NCBI GenBank assembly: GCA_042862465.1
Contig: JASTVH010000002.1
Coordinates: 62,001 to 126,000, forward strand
Direction of reading: 5' to 3'
Length of the DNA stretch: 64,000 nucleotides
From: JASTVH01 sp042862465
GTDB taxonomy: Bacteria; Pseudomonadota; Gammaproteobacteria; Pseudomonadales; Oleiphilaceae
The translations under genes and the position numbers were made by a program. The first letter of the stretch is position 1. Each line of letters starts with the position of its first letter. The notes beneath the pieces are model-generated. The model saw only the letters and a list, made by a program, of their open reading frames with translations, was not told where the DNA came from and searched no databases. Of this stretch, positions 25,967 to 34,859 are shown piece by piece.

Positions 25967-26410
25967 CTAAGCCATCAATTCTTCAACTATTTTTATAGCA
26001 TCAAAATCCATTCCCAGATCAACCTCATCCAGAGATTCAATAAATACACTAGGAGGCATATATCTATGCTCTTCTATATAATGTATCAATGCAGAAGGTG
26101 ATGCGAAATACTCACCATTCTTAACGCTTGGAATAAGAAGCAAAGATGCCCCTATCATTTTTTTACTGCCGTGTATTTTTGTTGTGGCGATCTCGTCGCA
26201 TATTTTGCAATCGGCAAAACCTCTAGCCACCCTAAATCGTGCAGAGAACGAATTATCGCCATAAACAATTTCCTTTAACTTATCGAGCCGGCCACCCCCG
26301 AATTCTCCAACAGGAAAATCAACAGAGCCATCCAACCAACCAACATTAAGAATATTATCTATCGGCGGAAAAAATCCGTCCGTATATCTTGTTAAATCTT
26401 TATAAATCAT
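25967..26410 (-). CDS. Putative immunity protein of the Stv-like effector
   Basis: A 147-residue protein (MIYKDLTRYTDGFFPP...) with a C-x2-C pair (ADCKICDE) and an acidic C-terminus. ATG 26410 lies one base after the effector stop, so the two are translationally coupled. No named family is recognised with certainty. The region is clearly AT-rich compared with the T6SS core, as is common for exchangeable effector-immunity cassettes. The immunity role is inferred from order and spacing. Confidence 0.6.
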   Translation of the reverse strand: MIYKDLTRYTDGFFPPIDNILNVGWLDGSVDFPVGEFGGGRLDKLKEIVYGDNSFSARFRVARGFADCKICDEIATTKIHGSKKMIGASLLLIPSVKNGEYFASPSALIHYIEEHRYMPPSVFIESLDEVDLGMDFDAIKIVEELMA

Positions 26411-26411
26411 A

Positions 26412-27452
26412 TCAACTAAACCAGTCCATATTATAATACTGCGTACAAGCAACCCAACTTATACGGCCTTGATCTTTTTCCAAGATATTAGACAAAGGCA
26501 TATTATCACGAATAGTGGTAGAGTTTTTGTATACTTTAATAGGGTCCCCTGCAGCAGGGTGAAAAAATTGATAATTGGGAATCTCAGCTCCGGGAAGCCA
26601 AGTAGTCATGCCTTCAATCTGGGCAGCAAAAAGCTTGCTTAATTTTGAATTCTTATTCGATTGGATTGACAACTGCAGCCAATCGTCTCTTTCCATGTAC
26701 CCTGCAACCTCGTCATCCAATGTCATACCAGGTCTAGGACTTGTAAGATATGTTCCATCAGGTATCACAACGGTCCCAGAGTCCCTAAAATAGGCGCCAT
26801 GGCCTGATAAGGACCTACCCGTGCCTCCGGGTAAAACCTCGTCTGCGAGGTCATGCCCAGAAGGAGCATCGATTAGCTTTGGCGGATTTAGGTCCTCCAC
26901 TGTCGGATTTAATATCCCGAAATCTCCTTCCGCATCATAGGAGCCATTATAGGTTCGCGCACCTTGCTTTAGATCAACCTTAGCTTCTTGTACCTCATCG
27001 CTCGGAAGCGCAAAAGAGTCGCCTACATTTTCACCAAACGCCTCTGGCAGATTAGATGTAATGGGAAGCTTCGGTGATTCCAATTCGTGCGAGCCTTCGT
27101 CCACACCATCTACCACCAGAGGGTTCTCACTCACTCCCTCCCCACCACGATAGACAAACAACTCCCCCAAGCCGATTTTCCCGGCAATATCCCGCACCAA
27201 CTGATCTTCACTGTCCGGAATCGCCCAGGGCTTGTCATGCACATAGAGCCACAGATCCAGCAGCACACTGTGCCCCGGGTCGTGGCCGGCGTGGAGGATG
27301 GCGTTGAGGGCTTCTCGGGCGAAGATCTCTTCGTGGATGAACGCTTCCTGCTCCCACAGGGAACGCCCGGAGCCATCCTGTTTGGGCTCGGTGGTGAAGA
27401 CGAGCGTCTCGTTCAGTTCGTTCTGTAAGTGAAACTCTTCTACTGAAAACAT
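26412..27452 (-). CDS. Putative T6SS effector with Stv-adhesin-like C-terminal domain
   Basis: A 346-residue cytoplasmic-type protein (no signal). The N-domain (1-105) ends IPDSEDQLVRDIAGKIGLGELFVY, which matches the N-domain of the Rhs in this island (ASDKDQLFRKVATLVRKGEL). The C-domain has SLSGHGAYFRDSGTVVIPDG (214-233), IPNYQFFHP and ISWVACTQYY near the end, a layout resembling the putative-adhesin Stv domain found as a tip of polymorphic toxins. The biochemical activity is unknown. ATG 27452 (MFSVEEF) is preferred; the upstream in-frame extension is shadow sequence of the next gene. An immunity gene follows by one base. Confidence 0.65.
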   Translation of the reverse strand: MFSVEEFHLQNELNETLVFTTEPKQDGSGRSLWEQEAFIHEEIFAREALNAILHAGHDPGHSVLLDLWLYVHDKPWAIPDSEDQLVRDIAGKIGLGELFVYRGGEGVSENPLVVDGVDEGSHELESPKLPITSNLPEAFGENVGDSFALPSDEVQEAKVDLKQGARTYNGSYDAEGDFGILNPTVEDLNPPKLIDAPSGHDLADEVLPGGTGRSLSGHGAYFRDSGTVVIPDGTYLTSPRPGMTLDDEVAGYMERDDWLQLSIQSNKNSKLSKLFAAQIEGMTTWLPGAEIPNYQFFHPAAGDPIKVYKNSTTIRDNMPLSNILEKDQGRISWVACTQYYNMDWFS

Positions 27453-27498
27453 GGCTCTAATCCATTGTCTGCCATGGGGTCGAATCCTTTCGCGGACA

Positions 27499-28314
27499 CT
27501 ACGTTGTTGGCGCGCCAGCCAGAACGGGGCCGGGCCGGTGTGTGAGCCAGTCTGTGGACTCGCCAGCACCACACGCCGGGGCCACCAGAGTGACGCCTGC
27601 CAGGGCGCTGTCTTCATCGAGCGACAACAGGCCGCCGGGCTGTTGCCACTCGCCCAGGCGGTAGCCATCCAGAAGCCAGTACAGATTCCAGATGCCGCCC
27701 ACCACGCCGCACGAGGGCAGCAGTTGCTCCGGAAATTCCCAGCGCAACTCGGGCCTGCTCCAGGTGGAGAGGCTGTCCAGGAACGGCAGCAGGCGCTCGA
27801 AGCCTTTGCCCCTGGGGTAATCGGGGCACACCAGCACTTCGATCTCCGGCACGGCAGACTGAGCGTTTTTCAAGAGTGCCACCAAATCGTTGTGACTCCC
27901 CGGTCGACCGTCCATAGCACTGTGGCGGATGCCGACGCCCCGAGGATCAGGTATCAAGTCCAGACTCAGAATATGGCGTCCGCTCTGGCTATCTGCGCCG
28001 ACCAAACGTACGGGGCGGCTGCCTTCTCTGAGCGAGCTCAGGGTCAACGCCAACCCGCCACGCCCGAACGCCACCTTGGCTTTGGACAGGGCCGCCTGCC
28101 AGTCATCCTGTCGCACCTTTTCACTGATCGGCAGCATCAGGACGTTTTCCGCCTCAGCGGACAGGTACGGCCGCAGCGCCTCCGGTACCAGAGGAGACGA
28201 CGTAGCTCCACCTTCAAGCCGCTCTTCGGCGAGTTCGAAACCTGTCCGGAACCATTCGTCGATGCCAATGCCAGCAATCTCGCCTTGTAAGCGCCCAGGT
28301 TTCCAGCTCACCAT
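27499..28314 (-). CDS. T6SS-associated protein of unknown function (vgrG cluster, second)
   Basis: A 271-residue protein starting MVSWKPGRLQGEIAG. It overlaps the preceding gene by 7 bases. Visible features are the segment VLMLPISEKVRQDD, a likely nucleotide- or sugar-binding-type strand pattern in VRLVGADSQSGRHILSLDL, and several Trp residues (WNLYWLLDGYRLGEW). No family was recognised. It sits between vgrG and an effector gene, where chaperones or adaptors (DUF4123, DUF1795, DUF2169 types) usually lie, but it resembles none of these. A role in loading effectors with the shared N-domain is a guess from position. Confidence 0.6.
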   Translation of the reverse strand: MVSWKPGRLQGEIAGIGIDEWFRTGFELAEERLEGGATSSPLVPEALRPYLSAEAENVLMLPISEKVRQDDWQAALSKAKVAFGRGGLALTLSSLREGSRPVRLVGADSQSGRHILSLDLIPDPRGVGIRHSAMDGRPGSHNDLVALLKNAQSAVPEIEVLVCPDYPRGKGFERLLPFLDSLSTWSRPELRWEFPEQLLPSCGVVGGIWNLYWLLDGYRLGEWQQPGGLLSLDEDSALAGVTLVAPACGAGESTDWLTHRPGPVLAGAPTT

Positions 28315-29120
28315 CGACCTCCAAACAGCGAATGCGGCGCGCCGTCGACTTTTTGCCAACGAGACCACCAAGTCCGCCAACGCCCGTAAAGCATTGTGGT
28401 TGCTCCGGGCTGGCCCTCCAGCCAATCCAGCTCAGCCCGGGCTATTTCCGCATGCGGTTCCTGGCCAGCCAGCTCACTCAACCAAGGCTTGAACTGACCA
28501 CAGCCGGAGATGCCCATGGCCTCGATCACACGATCATCGGCCACACGGCCGGCCAGCCAATTCACCATGTCCGGACGTGCCTCCCGGGGCATCGCGACCA
28601 GCAGGGGGTAGAACCACAGCGCCCAGTCTTCAGGCGCTCTCGCCCACAAATTCGCCAGCCATTCACGCACCGATGGCCCGAACGTTTCCGGATTATTCAG
28701 GGCTTCGGCCCACTTTTGCCAGGGCGCTGGACAGTCCGCCTGCAACCCGCGCCGCAACAACGCCATAGCCGCCCAGGGCTGAGCCGCCGACGCTTCCGGG
28801 AAGGTCGCCGGGGGCACGACTTCGGCGTGACTGGCGGCCAGCTGCCAGTGCGCCTTTGCCGTCGCTTCCGAACCAATGAGACCTTCCAGCTCGGGCAGTC
28901 GCTCGACCGGCGATTGCGGCTGCACCAGAGCGGCCACCTCCAGCCACAGTAACGCTAGGTGCGGCGCTTCCGACGCCTGTGTCCAGGCCGGATCGGCCAA
29001 GCACTCCGGGTGTTGTTCGCACCACAACACAATGCGCCGATCCAGGGGGCGCAGCAGGGTCAAGGGGGTCTGATCACTGTCCAACAGCGCCTGCCGCTGC
29101 CCTAGCAGGGATTCCAGCAT
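28308..29120 (-). CDS. T6SS-associated protein of unknown function (vgrG cluster, first)
   Basis: A 270-residue, Trp- and Ala-rich helical protein (MLESLLGQRQALLDSDQ...). The helical-pair pattern (LWLEVAALVQPQS, AKAHWQLAASHAE, WFYPLLVAMPREARPDMV) suggests a HEAT- or TPR-like scaffold. It begins 31 bases after vgrG ends and overlaps the following gene, so all three should be expressed together. No named family was recognised; the candidate role is effector adaptor or chaperone. Confidence 0.6.
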   Translation of the reverse strand: MLESLLGQRQALLDSDQTPLTLLRPLDRRIVLWCEQHPECLADPAWTQASEAPHLALLWLEVAALVQPQSPVERLPELEGLIGSEATAKAHWQLAASHAEVVPPATFPEASAAQPWAAMALLRRGLQADCPAPWQKWAEALNNPETFGPSVREWLANLWARAPEDWALWFYPLLVAMPREARPDMVNWLAGRVADDRVIEAMGISGCGQFKPWLSELAGQEPHAEIARAELDWLEGQPGATTMLYGRWRTWWSRWQKVDGAPHSLFGGRW

Positions 29121-29151
29121 GGCATAGACTCCGATTCCGCAACGGCCAGGA

Positions 29152-30975
29152 TCAGTTCAGGCTGATCTTGGCTCCCTTGAGGTCGATTGTGGTGCCCTGC
29201 ACCTTGATCGACGTGCCCTTGATCGAGATGGCCCCCGAGGACTCCATGGTGAGGCTGGCGGCGCCGGTCTTCAGGGTGATGCTCTGCCCGGCATCGATCG
29301 TGATGGTTTTACCCGCCTTCACCGTCTGCTCGCCGGTGATGTCGACGGTCTGGTTGTTCTTGACCGTCAGGCTGTCGTCGTTGCCTACCGTGGTGGTACG
29401 ATCGTTCTTGATGTCGTCGGTCTGGTCGTTCTCGACGGTCAGCTCGTGATCCTTTTCGGCATGGAGGCGCAGCAGTTCCTCACCGATGCTGTCATCGAAG
29501 CTGATCTCGTTGTAATTGGCCCCGCTCCCTTTGGTGGTGGAACGGCTCTTGAAACCGGACACGTTCTTTTTCGATACCGGGTCGTACGGCATCTTGTTAT
29601 CGCCGTTGTAGACCGCCCCGGTAATCAACGGCTGGTCGGGATCGCCGCTGAGGAATTCCACCAGCACTTCCTGACCGGCCCGGGGAATGAACTGGGCCCC
29701 CCAGCTGTCCCCCGCCCAGGACTGTGCAACCCGGATCCAGCAGGAGCTTTTCTGGTCGTAGTTGCCTTCCCGATCCCAGTGGAACTGCACCTTGATGCGC
29801 CCGTGTTTATCCGCGTAGACCTCTTCTCCGGAAGCACCGGTCACCGTCGCGGTCTGCAGACCGGACACCCGTGGCTTGGGCAGTTTGACCGGGCGGTACG
29901 GCGCCTGGGTGGGCATGCAGCGGAACTGGTTGCTGTAGTAATAGCGCCCTTCGACCGGCTGGTTGTCGGTGTTCAGGGGCACCGATGCCTCAATGGTAAT
30001 CTCGGTAATGACAAAGTCGTTGTGGGGCGGAATCCGGTCTTCATGGTCCTTGAAGGAGAACCGGTACCCAACGCCGAAGGAACGATAATCCGAGGCGCCA
30101 CAGTAGTTCTCGGCTTCCTGGGCGATGCCCTGCAGATGCCGCTTGGCGAGGCCGGCGCCGTCCTTGATGGGGCGGTCCTCACCCAGATACTGGAAAAGCT
30201 CCCGATCCCCGAAATCACTCCCGGGCACCTTCTCCTTACTCGTGGCCTTGACCGGCGTCCGGGGAGAGGCGAAGTCAAAGCCGTGTTCAACGATGGCATT
30301 GGCCGTCGCCCTGACACCGGCATACCAGTTGGATACACGGGCAGAGCCGGTCGGCCGGGACGCAAATACCACCGAGTCTTCGGCGGCCTTGGGCCAGCGC
30401 TTTTCATTGTCGGTCACCACCATGGTATGGGCGCCGTTTTCATGGGCAAAGAAGAACGACAGCCCCTCATAAGCCAGTAGACGACCAATGAAATCCCAAT
30501 CGGTCTCGTTGTACTGGACGCAGTAGCGGTAGCTGTAGACGTCCTGCATCAGCTCCCAGCTAAGCTCCACCTCATGCTCGCCGAGAACCGTGTCCACGAT
30601 CTGCTTGACGGTCTTGTCCTGAAAGATGCGGCAGTTGGTGCGATTGGTCGCGGACCAGGCCCTTGGAACGATCAGGGCTTCATAGCGCTGCCCCTCGCTG
30701 TTGTGCAAGGGTTTGCCCAACTCCCGGATGCTAAGAAAGTGCCCGTGAAAAAAACGCTCCTTGGCAGCAGCCTTGGAACCCAGCTTGAGGCTGATGCTCA
30801 CACCTTCGCCAACGTGCCTGTTCATGTCGCTGATACGCTGGTTGGCGGTAAAGCCGACCTGTATCTGGAACAAACGGGACATGCCCTCACGCACTTTCAG
30901 GCGTTCAAGAACCAGCGCGTCCTTGCCCAGTGAACTGTGAATCTGCAGAAAGTGGTACTGTTTTTCCTTGCCCAT
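29152..30975 (-). CDS. vgrG: VgrG/TssI spike protein
   Basis: A 607-residue T6SS spike subunit that trimerises at the tip of the Hcp tube and carries effectors. The gp27-like part spans about 1-370 (NETDWDFIGRLLAYEGLSFF), the OB-fold or gp5 part carries HGRIKVQFHWDREG and RVAQSWAGDSWGAQFIPRAG, and VEFLSGDPDQPLITGAVYN is a family hallmark. The C-terminal part (DDIKNDRTTTVGNDDS...) is the repeating beta-helix needle. No extension carrying an enzymatic domain is present, so cargo is non-covalent. ATG 30975 is used; an ATG seven codons earlier is too close to its ribosome-binding site. Confidence 0.95.
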   Translation of the reverse strand: MGKEKQYHFLQIHSSLGKDALVLERLKVREGMSRLFQIQVGFTANQRISDMNRHVGEGVSISLKLGSKAAAKERFFHGHFLSIRELGKPLHNSEGQRYEALIVPRAWSATNRTNCRIFQDKTVKQIVDTVLGEHEVELSWELMQDVYSYRYCVQYNETDWDFIGRLLAYEGLSFFFAHENGAHTMVVTDNEKRWPKAAEDSVVFASRPTGSARVSNWYAGVRATANAIVEHGFDFASPRTPVKATSKEKVPGSDFGDRELFQYLGEDRPIKDGAGLAKRHLQGIAQEAENYCGASDYRSFGVGYRFSFKDHEDRIPPHNDFVITEITIEASVPLNTDNQPVEGRYYYSNQFRCMPTQAPYRPVKLPKPRVSGLQTATVTGASGEEVYADKHGRIKVQFHWDREGNYDQKSSCWIRVAQSWAGDSWGAQFIPRAGQEVLVEFLSGDPDQPLITGAVYNGDNKMPYDPVSKKNVSGFKSRSTTKGSGANYNEISFDDSIGEELLRLHAEKDHELTVENDQTDDIKNDRTTTVGNDDSLTVKNNQTVDITGEQTVKAGKTITIDAGQSITLKTGAASLTMESSGAISIKGTSIKVQGTTIDLKGAKISLN

Positions 30976-31063
30976 GAATCGCAACGCCTTCCTCATACTC
31001 CGTTAACGTGATACTGACGGCTTCGGCGCCACTACCACCTTGACGGAGCACCGGTCTCGGTGA

Positions 31064-31095
31064 ATGAAAACAGAGGGAACCCGAAGGCCCCCTCT
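31064..31095 (-). terminator. Terminator after hcp
   Basis: On the minus strand a perfect 10-bp stem (with two G-U pairs) closed by a TTCG tetraloop, followed by TGTTTTC, 19 bases past the hcp stop. It should limit read-through from abundant hcp mRNA into vgrG. Confidence 0.85.
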
Positions 31096-31114
31096 TTGAT
31101 CTGGAAGCCGTGGA

Positions 31115-31594
31115 TCAGAGCTTCTGACCTTTGGCACCGCTGTAGCCATAGACCAGCGGAGCGGTAACGCTGTTCTTGTCGTCAGTCGGTGTTACGGTCA
31201 TGGTCATTTCGGTGTAGGAAATGGTCAGGGACTCAACCGGACGATCGCCAGAGACAGACACGGAGTAGTTGGAAATCATGGCGTCGGTCAGTTCGATCTT
31301 CATGATTTCTTCAATTTTCTCGCCCTGCTTGGTGATGTAGAAGGTCGCCTTCTTGCCCTTGCCAATGGTGGCTTCCTTGAACAGGTCCGGAGAAGAGTTG
31401 TCCTGCAGCTTGGTGATCGTGATGTCGCCCAGGCGAGTGGCAGACGCTTCACGGTCCATGGCAGTACCGGTGTAAGAGGTGATCTCACGATGTACGTTAA
31501 AGTCCATGCTCAGAACAGTGATCATATCCTTGTACTGTTCTGCAGTGGCTTCACCCTTAATACCTTCATACTCCAGATAGGTATTCGCTTGCAT
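31115..31594 (-). CDS. hcp: Hcp/TssD tube protein
   Basis: A 159-residue T6SS inner-tube subunit; hexamers stack into the tube that is fired out of the cell. The fold is beta-rich with family strands such as REITSYTGTAMDREASATR, GDITITKLQDNSSP and VSVSGDRPVESLTISYTEM. There is no signal peptide, as expected. A strong AAGGAG ribosome-binding site precedes the ATG; AAGGAG here is also the sort of sequence CsrA/RsmA can cover. It stands between a 152-base leader and a tetraloop terminator, indicating its own transcription unit. Confidence 0.95.
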   Translation of the reverse strand: MQANTYLEYEGIKGEATAEQYKDMITVLSMDFNVHREITSYTGTAMDREASATRLGDITITKLQDNSSPDLFKEATIGKGKKATFYITKQGEKIEEIMKIELTDAMISNYSVSVSGDRPVESLTISYTEMTMTVTPTDDKNSVTAPLVYGYSGAKGQKL

Positions 31595-31746
31595 GTGTAT
31601 CTCCTTGCTTTTTTAATTACGTCCTGTAATTAGGACACGGTTATCCCGGTCATGACCTTATGGCCCAACCGTGGATTCTGGGGTTGCCGACAGCATCAGC
31701 AGATAATAAAAGGGTGTTTTCAATAAACGTGAACCAGTCCCTGGTA

Positions 31747-32238
31747 TTATGCTCTCCGCTTAGGGCACACAGCCGTTTCAACAAACTTTACCGGTGAGTC
31801 GACATAATCGACCGAAACATAATCCAGCTTCCAGCTGCTTTGCTCCCTTTTAAATTCCATTTTAATAACCGCGGGCCGCTCCAGACGGTCAAATCCATTG
31901 AGGGTCAGGCAGCCGCGGTATCCATCAGACAGCTCGTAGTGTGTTGTTTTTTCTTTCAATAAGCCGGGGAGTTCCGACAGGACGGGATAGTAGTCACGGA
32001 ATTGGTCGGGATCATCCAGACCCCGATTATTCATTGAGGATGACAGCGCCTCGTCCATGATGTAGTCGTAATCCTTTACATCCAGCCTTTGCGAATATTC
32101 ATTATAAACGTCGTATAAATAAACAGGCTCGCTATAGCTGGCACAACCGCCAGCGAAAACCATCAAAGGCAGCAGTATTTTATACGGTGTGAGATTCCAA
32201 GTACCAGCACCTTTTTTTGATACCGCCGACTTTTTCAT
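31747..32238 (-). CDS. Lipoprotein of unknown function in the T6SS cluster
   Basis: A 163-residue protein with a basic N-terminus, a hydrophobic stretch and a lipobox (VFAGGC), so it is probably a lipoprotein. The mature part is acidic and Tyr-rich (EPVYLYDVYNEYSQRLDVKDYDYI). It begins 36 bases after clpV on the same strand. No family was recognised, and it differs from TssJ, which is encoded at 52891. It could be an accessory of the T6SS. Confidence 0.6.
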   Translation of the reverse strand: MKKSAVSKKGAGTWNLTPYKILLPLMVFAGGCASYSEPVYLYDVYNEYSQRLDVKDYDYIMDEALSSSMNNRGLDDPDQFRDYYPVLSELPGLLKEKTTHYELSDGYRGCLTLNGFDRLERPAVIKMEFKREQSSWKLDYVSVDYVDSPVKFVETAVCPKRRA

Positions 32239-32274
32239 ATTTCCCTGCCTGTCGCCTTATTCGCCGCTGATTTA

Positions 32275-34854
32275 TTACGCAATCCGGAACTGATTGTCTT
32301 CCATGATGATGGCCAGCGCCGGCAGTGCCTGATCGTCGGCGATTGCCGTCAACAGGCGCTCCGAAAGCTGCGGCAAGATATTGCGCTGGATCATCTGCTG
32401 GATGGTGCGGGCACCGGTGCTCGCCTGTTGGCCGCTTTCGGCAATATGCTCGATCACCGCGTCGGCATAGCTGAGTTCGACACCGTGCTGACGAGCGGCC
32501 CGTTCGCAAACCCGGTCGAGCTGCATCCGGGCAATACGCTGCAACTGCTCCGTACCCAGCGGGCGGTAGGGCAGGACCACTGTCCGTCCCAGGAAGGCCG
32601 GTTTGAAGGTGGCCAGCAGATCATCCCAGATGGCGTCTTTCAGGGCGGCCGGTTCCGGGGCGGTCAACTCGTCGGCATAGAGGTCGGTGATATGTTCCGA
32701 GGCGGCATTGGAGGTCATCAACAACACAGTGTTGCGAAAATCCACGTCGCGCCCTTCGCCATCACGCAGGGAACCCTTATCGAACACCTGGTAGAAGATG
32801 TCCTGAACCCCGGGATGGGCCTTTTCCATCTCGTCCAGCAGAATCACGCTATAGGGCTTGCGGCGAACGGCTTCCGTCAACACCCCGCCCTCGCCATAAC
32901 CGACATAGCCGGGGGGCGAACCCACCAGCTGGGAGACCTTGTGCTCTTCCTTGAATTCCGACATGTTGATGACGGTCATGTTGGCTTCGCTGCCATAGAC
33001 CTGCTCCGCCAGGGCCAGAGCCGTTTCGGTTTTACCCACGCCACTCGGACCCACCAGCAAAAATACGCCCAGGGGCTTCTTCTCGTCCGCCAGGTCCGCG
33101 CGGCCCACCTGGATGGTGCGGGCGATGTCGTCCAGGGCATGGTCCTGGCCGGTCACCCTTTCTTTCAGAGTCGAACCCAGGGCGAGAATGCCGGCCACTT
33201 CATCGGACTGCATGCGACCCAGCGGGATACCGGTCCAGTCAGCGAGCACTTCGGACACCAACTGGCGATCCACCTGCCAGTGCACCATCACCTGTTCGCG
33301 CTCTGCCAAACGTGAGCGGATCGCCTGCAGGCGCTGCTTGCCCTCGTCGCTTTCCTCTTCCAGCAACTCGCGGCTGAGCTGCGCGGCTTCCTCCACCAGT
33401 GCCAGCTCTTCCTGCCATTCCGTCTCGCGGGCCTGCTGTTCTTCCCGTGAGAGGTGCAGGCGGGTGTCGATGTCATCCAGCCGTTTGCCGTGGTCGATTC
33501 CGAAACGCAGCTCCCGGGCCAGCAGCTCGCGCTCCTGTTCCAGGGCGGCCACCTCGGCCCGCACCTGCTCCACCACTGCCGGCACACTGGCCTGACTCAT
33601 CGCGACGCGGGCACAGGCCGTATCTAGCAGCGCCACGGCCTTGTCCGGCAGCTGGCGGCTGGCCAGGAAGCGGGTGGACAGCACCACCGCCGCCTTCAGG
33701 GCATCATCGGCAATCGCCACCCCGTGATGGCCTTCCAGGGTGGGCGCCAGGCCCCGCAGGATCTGGACCGCCACGGTTTCATCCGGCTCGTCCACCTTGA
33801 CCACCTGGAAGCGGCGGGTGAGCGCGGCGTCCTTCTCGAAGTACTTGCGGTATTCGGCCCAGGTGGTAGCCGCAATCGTCCGCAGTTCGCCCCGTGCCAG
33901 CGCCGGCTTCAACAGGTTGGCGGCGTCGTTCTGCCCGGCCTGCCCGCCGGCTCCCACCATATTATGCGCTTCGTCGATGAACAGCAGGATCGGCCGCTCC
34001 GAGGCCTTCACCTCTTCAATCACGCCCTTGAGACGGTTCTCGAATTCACCCTTCACCCCGGCGCCGGCCTGCAGCAGGGCCAGATCCAGGGTCAGCAGAC
34101 GGGCCGATTTGAGGGCGTCCGGCACTTTACCGGCGGCAATACGCCGGGCCAGGCCTTCCACCACGGCGGTTTTGCCCACACCGGCTTCCCCGGTGAGGAT
34201 GGGGTTGTTCTGGCGCCGGCGCGTTAGGATGTCGATGACCTGGCGGATCTCGTCGTCGCGACCGATCACCGGGTCGAGGCGTCCGTCCGCCGCTTCGGCG
34301 GTCAGGTCGATGGTGTACTGAGCCAGGTGCTGCTCTTTCTTTGGTTTGTTCCCGGAGGCCTTTGTTGCCGCCGTATGGCTTTCCAGCGATGCTCGGATCT
34401 GCGGCCATTCCGCCAACAACCGGGCCGGATCGATGCCGTTGAGCTCGCCCGCGTGACGGGTGGTCAGCGCCGCCATCGCCGGGTCGTTGAGCATGCTGTA
34501 GAGCAGCGTGGCGCCGCGCATGGCTGGCTCTTCGAACTCGATGGTGCTGTCCACCCAGCACTGGCGGAACAGGTCCACCAAGCGGGGTGCCAGACTGGGG
34601 GTCGCGCCGCTGCCGGTACGGAAGCTTTCCAGGCCTTCCTCCAGCTGTGCGTCGAGCCTTGAACTATCGAGCCCGAAGTGACGGAACACCGCCTGCAGGT
34701 CAGGATCCTCGGTGCGCAGCATGCTCTTGAGCAGATGCTCCACTTCGACGGTGTGATGGGTCCGCTGGAAGCACAGGCCCACCGCCGTTTCCAGCGATTC
34801 CCGGGCGGCCCCGTTGAGTTTTTCGACCAGTGATTTGAGGGTCATTGACGACAT
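32275..34854 (-). CDS. clpV: ClpV/TssH sheath-recycling AAA+ ATPase
   Basis: An 859-residue ClpB-like ATPase that disassembles contracted TssB/TssC sheaths. The N-domain (to about 160) is followed by a first AAA module with Walker A GEAGVGKTAVVEG and Walker B ILLFIDEAHNMVGAG, a coiled-coil M-domain of about 90 residues (ELARELRFGIDHGKRLDDID...), and a second module with GPSGVGKTETALAL and VILLDEMEKAHPGV. ATG 34854 (MSSMTLK) is used; TTG 34863, which overlaps the tssG stop and lies closer to AAGGA, is a real alternative. Confidence 0.95.
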   Translation of the reverse strand: MSSMTLKSLVEKLNGAARESLETAVGLCFQRTHHTVEVEHLLKSMLRTEDPDLQAVFRHFGLDSSRLDAQLEEGLESFRTGSGATPSLAPRLVDLFRQCWVDSTIEFEEPAMRGATLLYSMLNDPAMAALTTRHAGELNGIDPARLLAEWPQIRASLESHTAATKASGNKPKKEQHLAQYTIDLTAEAADGRLDPVIGRDDEIRQVIDILTRRRQNNPILTGEAGVGKTAVVEGLARRIAAGKVPDALKSARLLTLDLALLQAGAGVKGEFENRLKGVIEEVKASERPILLFIDEAHNMVGAGGQAGQNDAANLLKPALARGELRTIAATTWAEYRKYFEKDAALTRRFQVVKVDEPDETVAVQILRGLAPTLEGHHGVAIADDALKAAVVLSTRFLASRQLPDKAVALLDTACARVAMSQASVPAVVEQVRAEVAALEQERELLARELRFGIDHGKRLDDIDTRLHLSREEQQARETEWQEELALVEEAAQLSRELLEEESDEGKQRLQAIRSRLAEREQVMVHWQVDRQLVSEVLADWTGIPLGRMQSDEVAGILALGSTLKERVTGQDHALDDIARTIQVGRADLADEKKPLGVFLLVGPSGVGKTETALALAEQVYGSEANMTVINMSEFKEEHKVSQLVGSPPGYVGYGEGGVLTEAVRRKPYSVILLDEMEKAHPGVQDIFYQVFDKGSLRDGEGRDVDFRNTVLLMTSNAASEHITDLYADELTAPEPAALKDAIWDDLLATFKPAFLGRTVVLPYRPLGTEQLQRIARMQLDRVCERAARQHGVELSYADAVIEHIAESGQQASTGARTIQQMIQRNILPQLSERLLTAIADDQALPALAIIMEDNQFRIA

Positions 34855-34859
34855 AGGAT

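Noticed and set aside
31595..31746. Sigma-54 promoter for hcp
   Set aside because: No convincing GG-N10-GC element was found by eye, which also fits the degenerate VasH; a sigma-70 promoter is more likely but was not pinned down.
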